A stretch of 64,000 bases of DNA from the NCBI RefSeq assembly GCF_000143415.4, contig NW_003314297.1:1518890-1582889 (forward strand), in the 5' to 3' direction. Under the pieces are notes generated by a model that saw nothing but the letters and a program-made list of their open reading frames with translations, was not told the DNA's origin and ran no database searches. Of the stretch, positions 9,136-21,573 are shown in pieces. This DNA is from Selaginella moellendorffii (lineage: Eukaryota > Streptophyta > Lycopodiopsida > Selaginellales > Selaginellaceae). A program made the translations under genes and the position numbers. How positions within the stretch are numbered: the first letter of the stretch is position 1; each line of letters starts with the position of its first letter.

Positions 9136-10915
9136 ATGGATGGGTCCACGATGGTAGGACCAAGGCAAAGGAGCTGTGTTTTTTTGCCTAGTCGCTATAT
9201 CGAGGAGCTGGATGGTGCTTCCAGCCCGGGACTAGTTTCAAAAAAGGCTGCTTTCTTCGAGGAGGCTATTCAGTCGGCTTCCAGCGAGAGATGCTCGGTT
9301 TCTAGCAGAAGAAGTAGAAGAGCCAGCAGCGCTTGCAAGATTGGCGACGACGATGTGATCGATCAGAGCGATGCCACTGTCCGGACGCTGGATTTTTCTT
9401 CCGGGTGCGAGGAATCCAAGGACAGTTCTTGCGAAGAGCACTCTGATACGGTCTTGGAGGAAATTAAACTGGATGGAACGAGTTTAGTGGACGGAGACAA
9501 TATTGGCAAAGTTGGCAGCACTACAACCATCTCGAGTGGTGTTGGCTCGGCTCTCAAAGAAAACAAGGACCCGGACGATGATGGCAGACAAAGCCAGGTA
9601 TGCTTTTGTATGTTGCTCGTATTATATAATGATTTTTCCCACTGGTCTTTTACAGGAAGCTCCTGCCGTGCAGCAGACTAAAAATAATGCCAAGCCTTCC
9701 ATGCGCAAGGGAAATAAAACGCATAAAGAAATGGTACATCCTATACGAGTTTGTGGCCACCTGACACAACGAGCGTGTGCAAATAAGCGCCGAGGCTCGA
9801 TTCCCTCGGACGTGGTGGCTGATCTGAAAAATCCTTCTCGGCGTGTGAATGCTGTCCGAAAATCGACTGGTTTTCAGTCGCTCGCTCTGCCAGCTGATAA
9901 GAAGAAGACGACTGAAGGCACTGATTCCAGACCGAGGCTTGAGAGACAGATCCCGACGTCAACGAAGGCACAGGTAAGTTGTCATTGCATTTGAGTCTGA
10001 GGACATAAGTCACATTTATGCAGGTCGGGACAACAGGTTCAACAAAACAAGATGCGAAAGAATATCGGTATGCGCAGCTTCTCTATCGTATTATCTGCTT
10101 TTTTTCGCGGCTAATGTCTCGGTAAACGCTGGCAGATTGGCGGAGAAAAGCCTCGAAGAGAAAAAAGAGTCGAAAAAGTCTTCTCCAAATGCCGGTCTCC
10201 GTCGAAGTCAAGAGTTCCAGCTGAAGTCTGGAGAGCGAGCGATAAAGAGAAAAGAGGTGTGAACACACTGCTCAGTCAGAATTTTGATCGTGTTCATGTC
10301 ATGCAGTTCTATGCAAAGCTGGCGGAAAGGCTGGCTGCCAAGGAACAAGAGAAGAACCAGATCAAGGCTAAATCACAGGTTTTGTAGAATACTTTTCAGA
10401 TCATCCGTTCCGACATTTGTTTCAGGAGGAGAAAGAAGCTGACCTTCGTAAGCTGAGACGAAGCCTGACTTTCAAGGCCAAGCCAATGCCAGATTTCTAT
10501 CATGAACAGCCTGCTGAGACAAAGGCGAGTAAGAAGGTAATATTTTCTGATAAGTTTTCAGGTTTTTGTATAATGCTGTTTTGATTCGAAGGTACCGGCA
10601 ACACGAGCAATCTCTCCAAGATTGGGACGACTTGAGAGAAAAACGAGCGTGGACACCCATCATGAACACCATCACGTCCGCTTGTGCCAGCAGCAGCGTC
10701 ATCATTCGGCAAATCCCTCTCTCGCACCAGCTTCAAAGAAAAAAACTCCAAGCGCCGGGAAGTCTCGCTCTGGAACAGCAAACGCTTCCTCCTCCACTTC
10801 ATCGCCATCACTGCTATCGACAAACCAAACAGCGGTGCAATCGAGCTGCGGCAGCAGTTCCTCCGTGGAGATCAGACAAGAGGACGGGACAACCTTGTTG
10901 GCTAGCTCGGTTTAA
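9136..10915 (+). CDS. TPX2-domain protein (WVD2/WDL type)
   Basis: A seven-exon gene for a 483-residue microtubule-binding protein of the WAVE-DAMPENED2-like group. Exons: 9136-9597, 9656-9973, 10024-10067, 10136-10256, 10307-10378, 10426-10536, 10592-10915; introns are 47-68 nt. The N-terminal half is acidic and Ser-rich, with no recognised fold. The TPX2 C-terminal domain starts at about residue 335 with ERAIKRKEFYAKL, continues as coiled coil (ERLAAKEQEKNQIKAK, EEKEADLRKLRRSLTFKAKPMP) and is followed by ATRAISPRLGR, a motif typical of WVD2/WDL proteins. These proteins bundle cortical microtubules and influence cell growth; the role here is inferred. The promoter lies in the duplicated U1 block. 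The start is the first ATG of the long open frame. Confidence 0.9.
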
Positions 10916-13009
10916 ATCAACGCGAAAGACAACGTTTGGCAGAACAGCAAGTTCTTTCTTAGGATCAAGGAACGAGGTATTTTTTTGCTCTTTCTTCCTT
11001 TGGTTTGTATATATTAGAGCTCATGGAAACCATGGAAACGATCGCTTGCCTTTCCAATCACAGTGGCATTTTGACTTTACATTCAAGGCTAAGTTTCGAG
11101 TCGACGTCTACAATGTCCTCAAGCAAAGTGTGACACCAAGAACGTAAGCTCGCTCGTTATGGCTGCCGTTGCTACGCAGCTGTTATAATGAGAGCTTACG
11201 ATCGCTCGCCCGTGCGAGGACACCAAAATTTGCTGGAGAGCAAAACAATCAAGGCAGTATGGATCATCCCTTTCGTTCTCTGTCAGCCAAGGAGCAAGGT
11301 ACCAAAGTAAAAACCTCTGGAGAGCTTCGTGAAACGCTCCAAGAATCGTGGAAGTCCACTTGGCCGGCGAGTTGGATGGATTGATTGTAGGAAGAGTGAC
11401 ATCACAAGGAAGCGGACGAAGGAGTTTGGATGGCAGTCGCGTCGATGAACAGCGCTGCGCTCTCTCCGGGGCAAACATTCCATCCACTCGCAATTCGAGA
11501 GAATTATGGGTGAAACCCGCCAAATGTTTCTGGTGAGATTGATTTGATTTGATTCCAGAATCAATCATCCATGTATGATCGATCAATACATCGTCAATCT
11601 CACGTTCTTTCGTCGAGCGATTCACAACCGTGATGGATAGAACTCCGAGCTGGAGATGAAGAGGAAGGAGGAATCAATCAAAGGTCGTGTGATGACGTGC
11701 GTGGCAAGTCAGCTGCCACGTAGGGGGTTAGTTTCCTTTTTAAAGGGGTGAGCTAACCGCTAGTATTTTAAAGGTGCCAAGAAAGACTTGGGGCTCACGC
11801 GTTGCCAACCAACGCGGGCGAAGAATGTGTGCCCAAATTTTCCTCCACAACTCATCAACCCCTGGTCAAACTCCAAAGTGAAGAAAGAAAATATACCTCC
11901 AGTAGTTTCTCTGTTCTTTCACCTTTCTACCGCACCGTGCGCGGTGGGCCTGCCGCCGCGGCGAGATCATTTGCTCCGCTGCCACAATTCGCGGCACTGC
12001 GGCATCCGACGTGTCAGCCGCAAGGGCCCGCCACGTGTTCCGGCCCGTCCGCCCACAGCTGTTGGTCGGGCGGAATATTCGCCGCGCGGCATATTCCGCC
12101 AGGCGATGGTATGGTGTGGGTGTGAGCAAACGAAGGCGCAAAGCAAGCCCGAGCGCTGGTTATTTTGTGAGGGCTTAGGGATTGCCAGCGATGAGCATTG
12201 CGTGGGCAAGGGCTGGGGGTGGCGCCCCGCGGCCATGGCGGCGTCTCCGATTGATCTCGCCGCCGGCGCGGCCGCCAATGCTGCCGCCATAGCTGCGAGC
12301 TCGGGATTTCCAAGTCAAATCGGCCGCGCCGCGGACGGATTTCCAGATAGGTACATTGCCTGGACCCGATCTGGAGGGCAGTAGGCCCCGATCCAGAGAG
12401 GAGCTGGCACACAGGGTCCCGCACGGCGCTGTTCTTGAGCTCAAACAAGGTAGGCAAGCAGTGGATTGATGGAGATTGGTTTAGCGGTACTGGCATAGAT
12501 TTCCCTTCTTTCACCACGGTAGTAGTAGTGGTGGTACTAGGTATTTCCATCCCATCCCACATTTTCACTGCTCTCTCTCTTTCTCTCTTTTGTTCTTCTT
12601 GAGAGGGTGGTTTAGAAGTTCCATTCGCTGGTTTGGCTGTTCCCGTTGGCTGTCCAAATCGGGGGGGCGCTCGCTCGGCTCTTTCGGATGAGACGTGCCA
12701 TCATCGGTTTCTCTGTCACGGCCACATTTGGGGGCAATGGGATTGAAAATTGGACAAGTTGGGGCGTGGAGGCCATGGAAAGGCTTTTAGCAGCAGTACG
12801 TAAGATGTGAGCCAGGCTCTTCCCGGCTCCTTTCGGCAAATTGGTGGCGGAATTTACAAGTCGGGGCTCGGGGGGGTGATGCGGCGGCAGCGGTAGTGGG
12901 TGTAGTAGATCAGAAGGATTCGGCACTAGTTTGATCCGGTGGGCGTTGCTCGTCACAGATTTATGTGGTCCCCAAGCACTCGAGCTCGCAAACTACTGTC
13001 TGTACGAGC
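10916..13009. other. Intergenic, 2.1 kb without a convincing gene
   Basis: This region contains the 3' flank of the TPX2 gene and the 5' flank of the TTL gene. Open frames up to about 200 codons occur on both strands around 11.8-12.6 kb, but they overlap each other in GC-rich sequence and look like no known protein. GGAATATTCG and GGCATATTCCGCC near 12070-12105 resemble the motif repeated before TOM7. A short exon hidden among them cannot be excluded. Confidence 0.35.
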
Positions 13010-16000
13010 ATGTCTCACGCACAGGCGGATGGCAAGAAGCTGGGAGGATCGTACGAGGCGCTGGATCCATTCGCCAAGTTGAAGCCCCAGGCGAACGGAG
13101 CGACGAGGGCCACGTTTTCCGGGGAGGCCGTGCCAGATTCGTCGTCCAGGCCAGCGTCGACAAACTTCTTCTTTGGAGTACCCAGGCTGTCCAGCAGCAA
13201 TAATGCTGGTAACAATCCGGGGAGAAGCGGAGTTGCCAAGCATGGAAGTTTGGACGCAGCAAAGTCGGAGGACTCCGCGGTGCTGAATCTCGCCTCGGAT
13301 AGCTTCACCTTTAAGCATGACACCGAAAGCTTGGATGCGTTTAAATCACGGGGAGCTTTTCCGACTGGCAATGTTGTGGAAGGCTTGCCACGGCAAAAGA
13401 GAAGTGGGGAGCTTCCCCGCGGGAGTAGCTCCAGTTCCGGCGACAGTCCGATGTTCGACATGTCGAGGCCTGCGAGGAAGAGTGGCGAGCTCTCTCGAGT
13501 AAGCATCTCCAGTGGTGCGAGCTTTAGTGGCGAGATACCTCGCGCGAGTCTATCCAGTTCTGGGGAGATCGCAGACGGCTTTCGATCTCAGAGGAGAGTT
13601 GGAGAGGTCCCTCGTGGAAGTAACTCCAGCGGTAGCTCCAGTGGAGAGAGTCCGACTGTGGAGGGTCATCGAGGGACGGCCAACAGGAAAAGTGGAGAAA
13701 TCTATCATGGGAATTCCAGTGGTGGTAGCTCCAGCGGTGGAAGTCCAACACCGGAGATATTTAATAGGGGCAGGAAAAATGGAGAGGGTGGTGCTCATGG
13801 AAGCAACTCAAGCGCAGGGAGTTCCGATGGTGGAAGTCCTACAGCCGAGAGCCTTTGGGGTGGCAAAGGTGGCCCGGTTCTAAATACTGGAATGGTGACT
13901 GGTGGGAGCTTCTCAACCTTTAATGCTGTAGCTAATGGTGGGGGTAGTACTACTGCCATGGACAATGGATCCATAAAGAAGGAGAAGCCGGGTGGCATCC
14001 TCAAGACGCAAAATGGAGGAGAATCCAATGGAACCAGGTTGAACGCGAATCCGGCACCTACGTCGAGTAGATTTTTGGTCGGGGCAGCGTCCCCGGCAGA
14101 GCTCAGAACTGGGATCAAGCTCACAGGGACAACGAACACTTCTGCTTACAAGAAAGTTTCTTATGTTGACGGAGGCAGGGCAGGAGAAAGTCAAGGTATA
14201 CGGAACATTGTTCCGGGTGGCGAGAGCAGGAGCAACGTTTCAGCTGAAGATGTCAAGAATTCGGGAAATGCTGAGTACAAGAAGGGAAACTTTGCAAAGG
14301 CACTCTCTCTATATGACCGGGCCATTTCCTTGTGTCCCGACCAGGCTGCCTACAGATGCAACCGAGCCGCCGCATTGGCTGGGCTCAATCGTGTTGGGGA
14401 AGCGGTGCAAGAATCAGAGATGGCACTGAAACTGGACTCCTCTTTTAGTCGGGCGCACCAGCGACTTGTTTCTCTACTCTTAAGGTACGCTGTCGTTTTT
14501 TGCAATCTTGTCACAGTTTTATTCATTCTACTGCGTGTGATGGAATAGACTTGGACAAACAGAACAAGCTAGAAAGCATCTCAAAGGATCCGGTCAGCAG
14601 AATGAAACAGGAGATAGTCAAAGGATCACTTTGATAGAAAGGAGGCTGACGAACTGTTTCGAAGCAAAGAAGTTGAAAGACTGGAACGCTGTTCTCCGAG
14701 AATGTGATGCTGCAATTGTTGCCGGGGCCGATTATTCCTTGCAGGTAAGGTGGAACTTTCCAGAATTGAGATTCCTTGACCTCTCGAGTTATGTAGGTGT
14801 ACGTTTTAAAAGCGGAATCCCTGCTGAAGCTGCAAAGGTTAGACGAAGCAGACGCAGCACTGGCTGCCGCTCGACGAGTAGAAGACGCGTCTCCCAGATC
14901 TACAAAAGTAGAATTCAGCAACAATCTTGTTGTGTTGCTAGCGCAGGCTGACATGGCCCAAGGCAGGTGCGTTGATATACCGGTTTTATTCCTCAACATT
15001 AAAGTCCATAGTACCGCTTACTAACTTGCCAGGCTTTTTTTCTACAGGTTTGAAGAAGCCGTAGCTATTACAGAGCGGGCTGCCCGTCTCGATCCCCAAA
15101 ACTTCGAAGTTTCCTCTTTACTGAGGAAAGCACGTACAGTGTCGAAAGCCCGGGCGGCGGGTAATGATTTTTTCAAAGCTGCGAAGTTCTTCGAAGCGTG
15201 TGCCGCTTATACCGAAGGCCTGGAGCTTGATCCTGCGAACGCAATCCTTCTCTGCAACCGTGCTGCTAGTCGGTCCAAGCTCGGACAGTGGGAGAAAACT
15301 TTAGAGGATTGCAATGCAGCTTTGCAAGTCCAGCCCAAGTACATGAAGGCGCTTCTGAGACGGGCTCATTCGTATGCCAAGGTACGTGACAGCTTTTTTC
15401 TTTGGGATCTTGACAGCAAAGGTTTTACCTCTCCCAGCTTGAGCGGTGGGAGGACGCGGCAAGAGATTACGAGGCGATAAGACGTGAGCATCCCGGAGAT
15501 GTGGAGGTTGCGCAGGCTCTTTTCGACGTGCAAGTGGCACTCAAGAAATCACGCGGTGAAGAAATATCGAGAACACATTTTGGGGGAGGTGTAGAAGAAG
15601 TGTTTAGAAACGACCAATTCAGGGAAGCAATCTCCTGTCCCGGTAAGTCGTTGTGCGCTTTCTTTGGCAGTTTTGCAAGCGTTCACTCTTTTCTCTGTTC
15701 TCTTTCCTAGGCTTGTCGGTGGTGGAGTTTACGACGCGGTGGAGCGATAGATGTCGCCAGTTTTCCACCTTTGTCGAGGAGCTGTGCAGACGATATCCGT
15801 CTGTGAATTTCTCGAAGGTAAGCTGGCTGCGATTGAGCTGTTGTTTGGATTGGTGTGAATCGATTTTGTTTCTTTTCGTCCAGGTTGATGTCGATGATAG
15901 CCCGTACTTGGCACAGTTGGAAAGCATAAGCTCGGTGCCAACCTTTAAGATTTTCAGAAACGGTGTCAACGTGAAGGAGCTTCTCGGCCCCAGCCAACAG

Positions 16001-16039
16001 GGGCTGGAGCAAGCTGTGAAGCAGTGTGGTGGCGTTTGA
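13010..16039 (+). CDS. TPR and thioredoxin-like protein (TTL)
   Basis: A seven-exon gene for an 880-residue TETRATRICOPEPTIDE-REPEAT THIOREDOXIN-LIKE protein. Exons: 13010-14484, 14549-14744, 14797-14966, 15048-15381, 15438-15642, 15711-15817, 15884-16039. Residues 1 to about 410 are disordered and Gly/Ser-rich, with recurring KSGE, GSSSG and GGSPT motifs. TPR units follow ([21 protein letters not shown], then EECDAAI-type and [17 protein letters not shown] segments). The C-terminus is a thioredoxin-like fold ([34 protein letters not shown]). The usual CxxC is replaced by SDRC, so it should not act as a disulfide reductase, as is normal for TTLs. Arabidopsis TTLs scaffold brassinosteroid and cellulose-synthase signalling; that role is inferred here. 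An in-frame ATG 45 nt upstream is an alternative start. Confidence 0.92.
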
Positions 16040-16652
16040 AAGCTCCAGAGCTCCACATCATTTTTTTTTTCCAATTCTCTGGTGGTGGTGCTAGGCTACA
16101 TCAAGACAACGCAGAAAGTCTCAATTCAAGCGAGCAAAGCAGGCAAGCAAGCATTCATTTGGCGGAGAGAACACAACACCCTCGATTTGTAAAAAAAAAG
16201 ACCTCACGATTTCTTTTTTGCTTGCTTGCTGCCCGCATTCTGGGTGTTTTTACTCCTCCCTCTTCTTAGTTTCTCTTCGTCTTTGCTTTCGCTCTTCTCT
16301 TCTAGTCGGGATTTTTTTTTCCTTTCTCTTCATCGTGTAATTATCAGGATCATCACAAGGCTGGTGTCACCAACATGATCAAGAACAAGACCAACCTCTC
16401 CGGCCAATAACACAGAAAAAAACCATAGTGTTTAGTTCATTCTTATTCTTCACATGCAAATAAGAAACGCAAATCGATGTGAAAACCATCCATCCATATA
16501 GGCAGAGGCAAGAGATCTCTCACTCACTAGTGACTATAAGTTGATTTGCTACCAAACTCTAGGCTGTGATCCATCTAGCCAGCGATTGAAACCAAGGAGA
16601 GGAGCAAGAAAAGAAAAAAGAGCATTTTCTCTTGTTACCAGCTCAAACTCGC
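16040..16652. other. Converging 3' ends of TTL and TOM7
   Basis: The 3' flanks of two convergent genes meet here. There are T-rich runs but no further gene that I can see. Confidence 0.5.
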
Positions 16653-16925
16653 TCAAACTGGGCTGAAGAGCTGCGTCCAATGCGGCTTGGGCTCCACATT
16701 CATCCCGATGACGATGATGAGCGGGATGAAGCCGTAGTGCACCGCCGTCTTGAGCTTCTTCATCGCCCACGTCGGCCACTCCTTGAGCACTTTGCGCGCC
16801 GCATCCGACGCCTCCGCCGACGCGCTGCCGCCCCCGCCGGCCCCTGGCGGCGGCGGCAGCAGCCTCTTCCCCTTGCCCTTCTTGGATGGATCCGCGCGGA
16901 CGCGCCCGACCTGCACCCCTGCCAT
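16653..16925 (-). CDS. TOM7: TOM7, mitochondrial import receptor subunit
   Basis: A single-exon gene for a 90-residue subunit of the TOM translocase in the outer mitochondrial membrane. After a basic, Pro/Gly/Ala-rich N-terminus, the conserved core reads [30 protein letters not shown], shown here as its parts [10 protein letters not shown] and [13 protein letters not shown], then [12 protein letters not shown] at the end. This matches plant TOM7, including the single membrane anchor. TOM7 modulates assembly of the TOM core around TOM40. The ATG chosen (16925) follows a GTG that could only extend the frame by one codon. A telo-box-like AAACCCTAACCCTAG lies just upstream on the plus strand (16936 region), common before plant housekeeping genes. 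Confidence 0.95.
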   Translation of the reverse strand: MAGVQVGRVRADPSKKGKGKRLLPPPPGAGGGGSASAEASDAARKVLKEWPTWAMKKLKTAVHYGFIPLIIVIGMNVEPKPHWTQLFSPV

Positions 16926-16933
16926 CACGCTCC

Positions 16934-17075
16934 AAAACCCTAACCCTAGAAGTATATTCCGTCTATCTACATTTTCCTCCAGGAAGCATATTCTGCTAGC
17001 CGAACCCTAAGAGCACATTCTGTCACACACCACGTAAGCATATTCTGCCAGCCTCGGTATATTCCGTTATGAGTG
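16934..17075. promoter_or_regulatory. Telo-box and repeated ATATTCYG motifs upstream of TOM7
   Basis: CCCTAACCCTAG at about 16938-16949 is a telo-box-like site. It is followed by five variants of GYAYATTCYGYY at about 16952, 16986, 17012, 17038 and 17056, two of them extended by AGCC. A further CCCTAA occurs near 17004. The regular recurrence in a short promoter is notable; binding factors are unknown. Confidence 0.5.
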
Positions 17076-17108
17076 AGTTAGTGGGGAAAAAAACAATGAC
17101 GAGCTTTC

Positions 17109-18903
17109 TCAGCTCGGGGTGGCGGGATAGTCATCCGTCTGCCCGAGGTTGAGGGCGCTCTTGATGACACAGAGTAGCCCCCCCAGCGGCGGCTTCAAGG
17201 TGGCCCTGTAGGCGCTCTCGCTGTATCCGGCCTTGGCGTGCCGGACGTAAGGCCGGAACGACTCCACCACGCTGGAGCTGGAGCTGGAGCTCCTCTTGTG
17301 CTTCACCAGGTATGACAGCGCCGACGATGACGCTACACTTCCCATCTCGCGGGAGGAGCTCCTCCCGCGCGAGCGGCTGCTGCGCGCAAACACTGGCGAG
17401 CCGTAGCCCCCGACTCCGCCGCCGTCGCTGCAGCTGGAGTCGGGCGTGCGGAAGTTGAAGCTGGCGGCGGTGGCGATGGTGGCGGTGGCGGCGGGCGAGG
17501 AGAAGGAGAGGGACCTGTGCTGCGCGTCCGAGGCGAGCGCGGCGCCGAGGCTGTTGTTTTTGAAGAAGCTCTGGCCGCCGGGCGAGCTGAGCGGCGTGAG
17601 GAAGCTCATGGCGTTGAGGCGCTCCTCGTAGCACAAGGTGGCGCGGAAGGAGGATGGGGTGCTGCTGCAGCTGCACGAGGAATCGGCGAGCAGCGACGAG
17701 GGTGGCGGCTGCGCACGCTCTGCTGGCTCGCACGACGGTCCTGAGATTTGCATGTCGTGATCCCTGGAGAACGAGAAGCTCCACTTCTCTTTCGTTGCGT
17801 GATCGATGAACGGGGCCATTCCCTGCCAGGAAATGCAACACACACGCAGTTACGATCTATCCATCTGTGATCAAGAGGGGAAAACGAAGGAAAAAACGTT
17901 GTCTTCTTCCTTTTTCTCACCTTCCAGAGGTAGTAGAACATCGAAGGTGCATCGACGAAGAACGATGGAGCTAGTCTTTCCGGATAGTGATCTGAGAGGA
18001 GCTTCATGATGCTGAGTATGAAGCTGAGGAGTGACGAGCTTCCCCTTGACGAGCCTGTGAGTAAGAGAATTGGATCGAGGAATTGTTTAGAGTTTTAGTT
18101 TATTCTTCGGAGTACCTGAGAAGTCAATCAACATGACGAATTGATCAACGCCGGGAGGCATGGAGGAGACTGCCACTTCAAAAGAAAAGACTAAAAAACG
18201 GATAAACCTCCAGAAAAAGAATTCACTGTCAGTTTGTAAGAAAAACCTTTTTTTGTAAGAGAATGATTGTTGGCACCATACCGTTTCTGAGATCTAGGAG
18301 GAAGAAATTCCTGTTTTGTCCTGAGAACCTGATCATATTGATTTTTCCAGTCATCACTTTTGCGGCTTGGAAGCAAATCTTATTTAGGGGTAAACATACC
18401 AGAACTGGCTTCCCGTCGTCGTCTTGTCCAGACACAAAAGCGATCCCCGCGGCGAGCTCCGCTGGAAAATCATCGGCAGTCAAGTACCCTGCACGAAAAA
18501 GAAAAAAAAAAACGGAAAAACAAGGAAAGAGAACTTTAAACTTTGCAAGAAACTTAAAAGCTCACTGATTTCGCACAAAGAGATGGCGACAGAATGGAAT
18601 GCAGCTAGAGATTGATATAGATCATACCGATTTCCAAGCTCTCACGCCAACTTAAGGAAGCTCGGAGTTGCTTGGCAGCCTTTTTGACACTCCCGGAACG
18701 AGCTCTCAAGTATCTGGCGACGCACGCCTCGTTGCAATACTCGGCCTGCATTGCCACCAAAAGTCACTCAACTCGCACATAAACTAGAAGAAATACACAA
18801 CCAAATGGAAACATACCTGTTCTTTGCTGAGTGGAGCTTCTCTCTGGAGCAGCTGAAGAACATCGTCCACATCGGAATTGCCGCTGGTTTTCCTACCGCC
18901 CAT
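17109..18903 (-). CDS. SEC14-like (CRAL-TRIO) lipid-transfer protein with Ser-rich tail
   Basis: A seven-exon gene for a 426-residue SEC14-type protein. Exons in transcript order: 18903-18817, 18745-18628, 18488-18400, 18328-18282, 18207-18116, 18054-17921, 17822-17109. The CRAL-TRIO N-terminal part is at residues 30-68 (YCNEACVARYLRARSG, LSWRESLEIG). The lipid-binding part runs to about residue 215 (DDDGKPVLV, SSMPPGVDQFVMLIDFSG, SDHYPERLAPSFFVDAP, MFYYLWKGMAPFIDHATKEK). The remaining ~200 residues are a Ser/Gly-rich tail with no fold that I recognise. SEC14 proteins move phosphatidylinositol and other lipids between membranes; the ligand here is unknown. The long tail encoded by one exon is unlike the GOLD-domain (patellin) or nodulin-type tails. 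Confidence 0.88.
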
Positions 18904-19488
18904 GGTGATCCCGATTGGAACTAGGCATTTCCAATCACTTCCGCAAGAACCCTCTTGCGAGAACCGATCAGACCAGAGACCCAAATGCAGGACGGAGAGA
19001 ACAAGAAGAATTTCGAGCTCCCACTCTCAAGGTTTTGGTAGCTCTCACAGCCCAGAAGAAGCGACCAGAAGAGAAAAAATCTCTCTTTTGGGGATTTGGA
19101 AGAGGGGACTTTCAAGGTTGGTGTCGCTCGCGATCTCTCTAGCTACATCAATGCCCGCTTAAATACATACCGCATTACAGTGTCGATAGATCTATCACAC
19201 ACACACACACACACACAAGAGAGTGTAGTGGCTTGATGAGGGCGGCGACGGGGGCCGGACTTCACGGACCATAGAGCTGGAGCGATGTTGACGGGTCGCG
19301 ACAGCCGTAGATTCGCTAATGGTGCCCTAGGAACCCGTTTCAATCTCATCCGCCCACTAAACCACCTTACCAGATCGTACGGCTATGATTTGAAACCCAC
19401 ACTTGCGTACCCGTTGAATCTTGGCGTTTGAAATCCCCGATCCCGGTGTACGGTATATGCTCTGGAAATATTCTCTGTTATTCCCCAG
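18904..19488. promoter_or_regulatory. Divergent promoter region of SEC14-like and NFS2 genes
   Basis: The 585 bp between two divergent start codons hold a (CA)n microsatellite at 19196-19217 and little else that stands out. No other gene is visible. Confidence 0.5.
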
Positions 19489-21491
<2,003 letters not shown>

Positions 21492-21573
21492 CTACATTAA
21501 CGTATGTAGCAGAAGATGTAGTTAAGTTGTCAGTAATAAATCTCATTTCGTGTACCCTCTCTTCGTTGCAGCT

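Noticed and set aside
11788-12568. Overlapping 180-200-codon frames on both strands
   Set aside because: They share one GC-rich stretch and neither has protein-like motifs or splice partners that I can support.
17131-17841. 236-codon Arg-rich frame on the minus strand
   Set aside because: It overlaps the last SEC14 exon in another frame and has only low-complexity Arg/Gln content.
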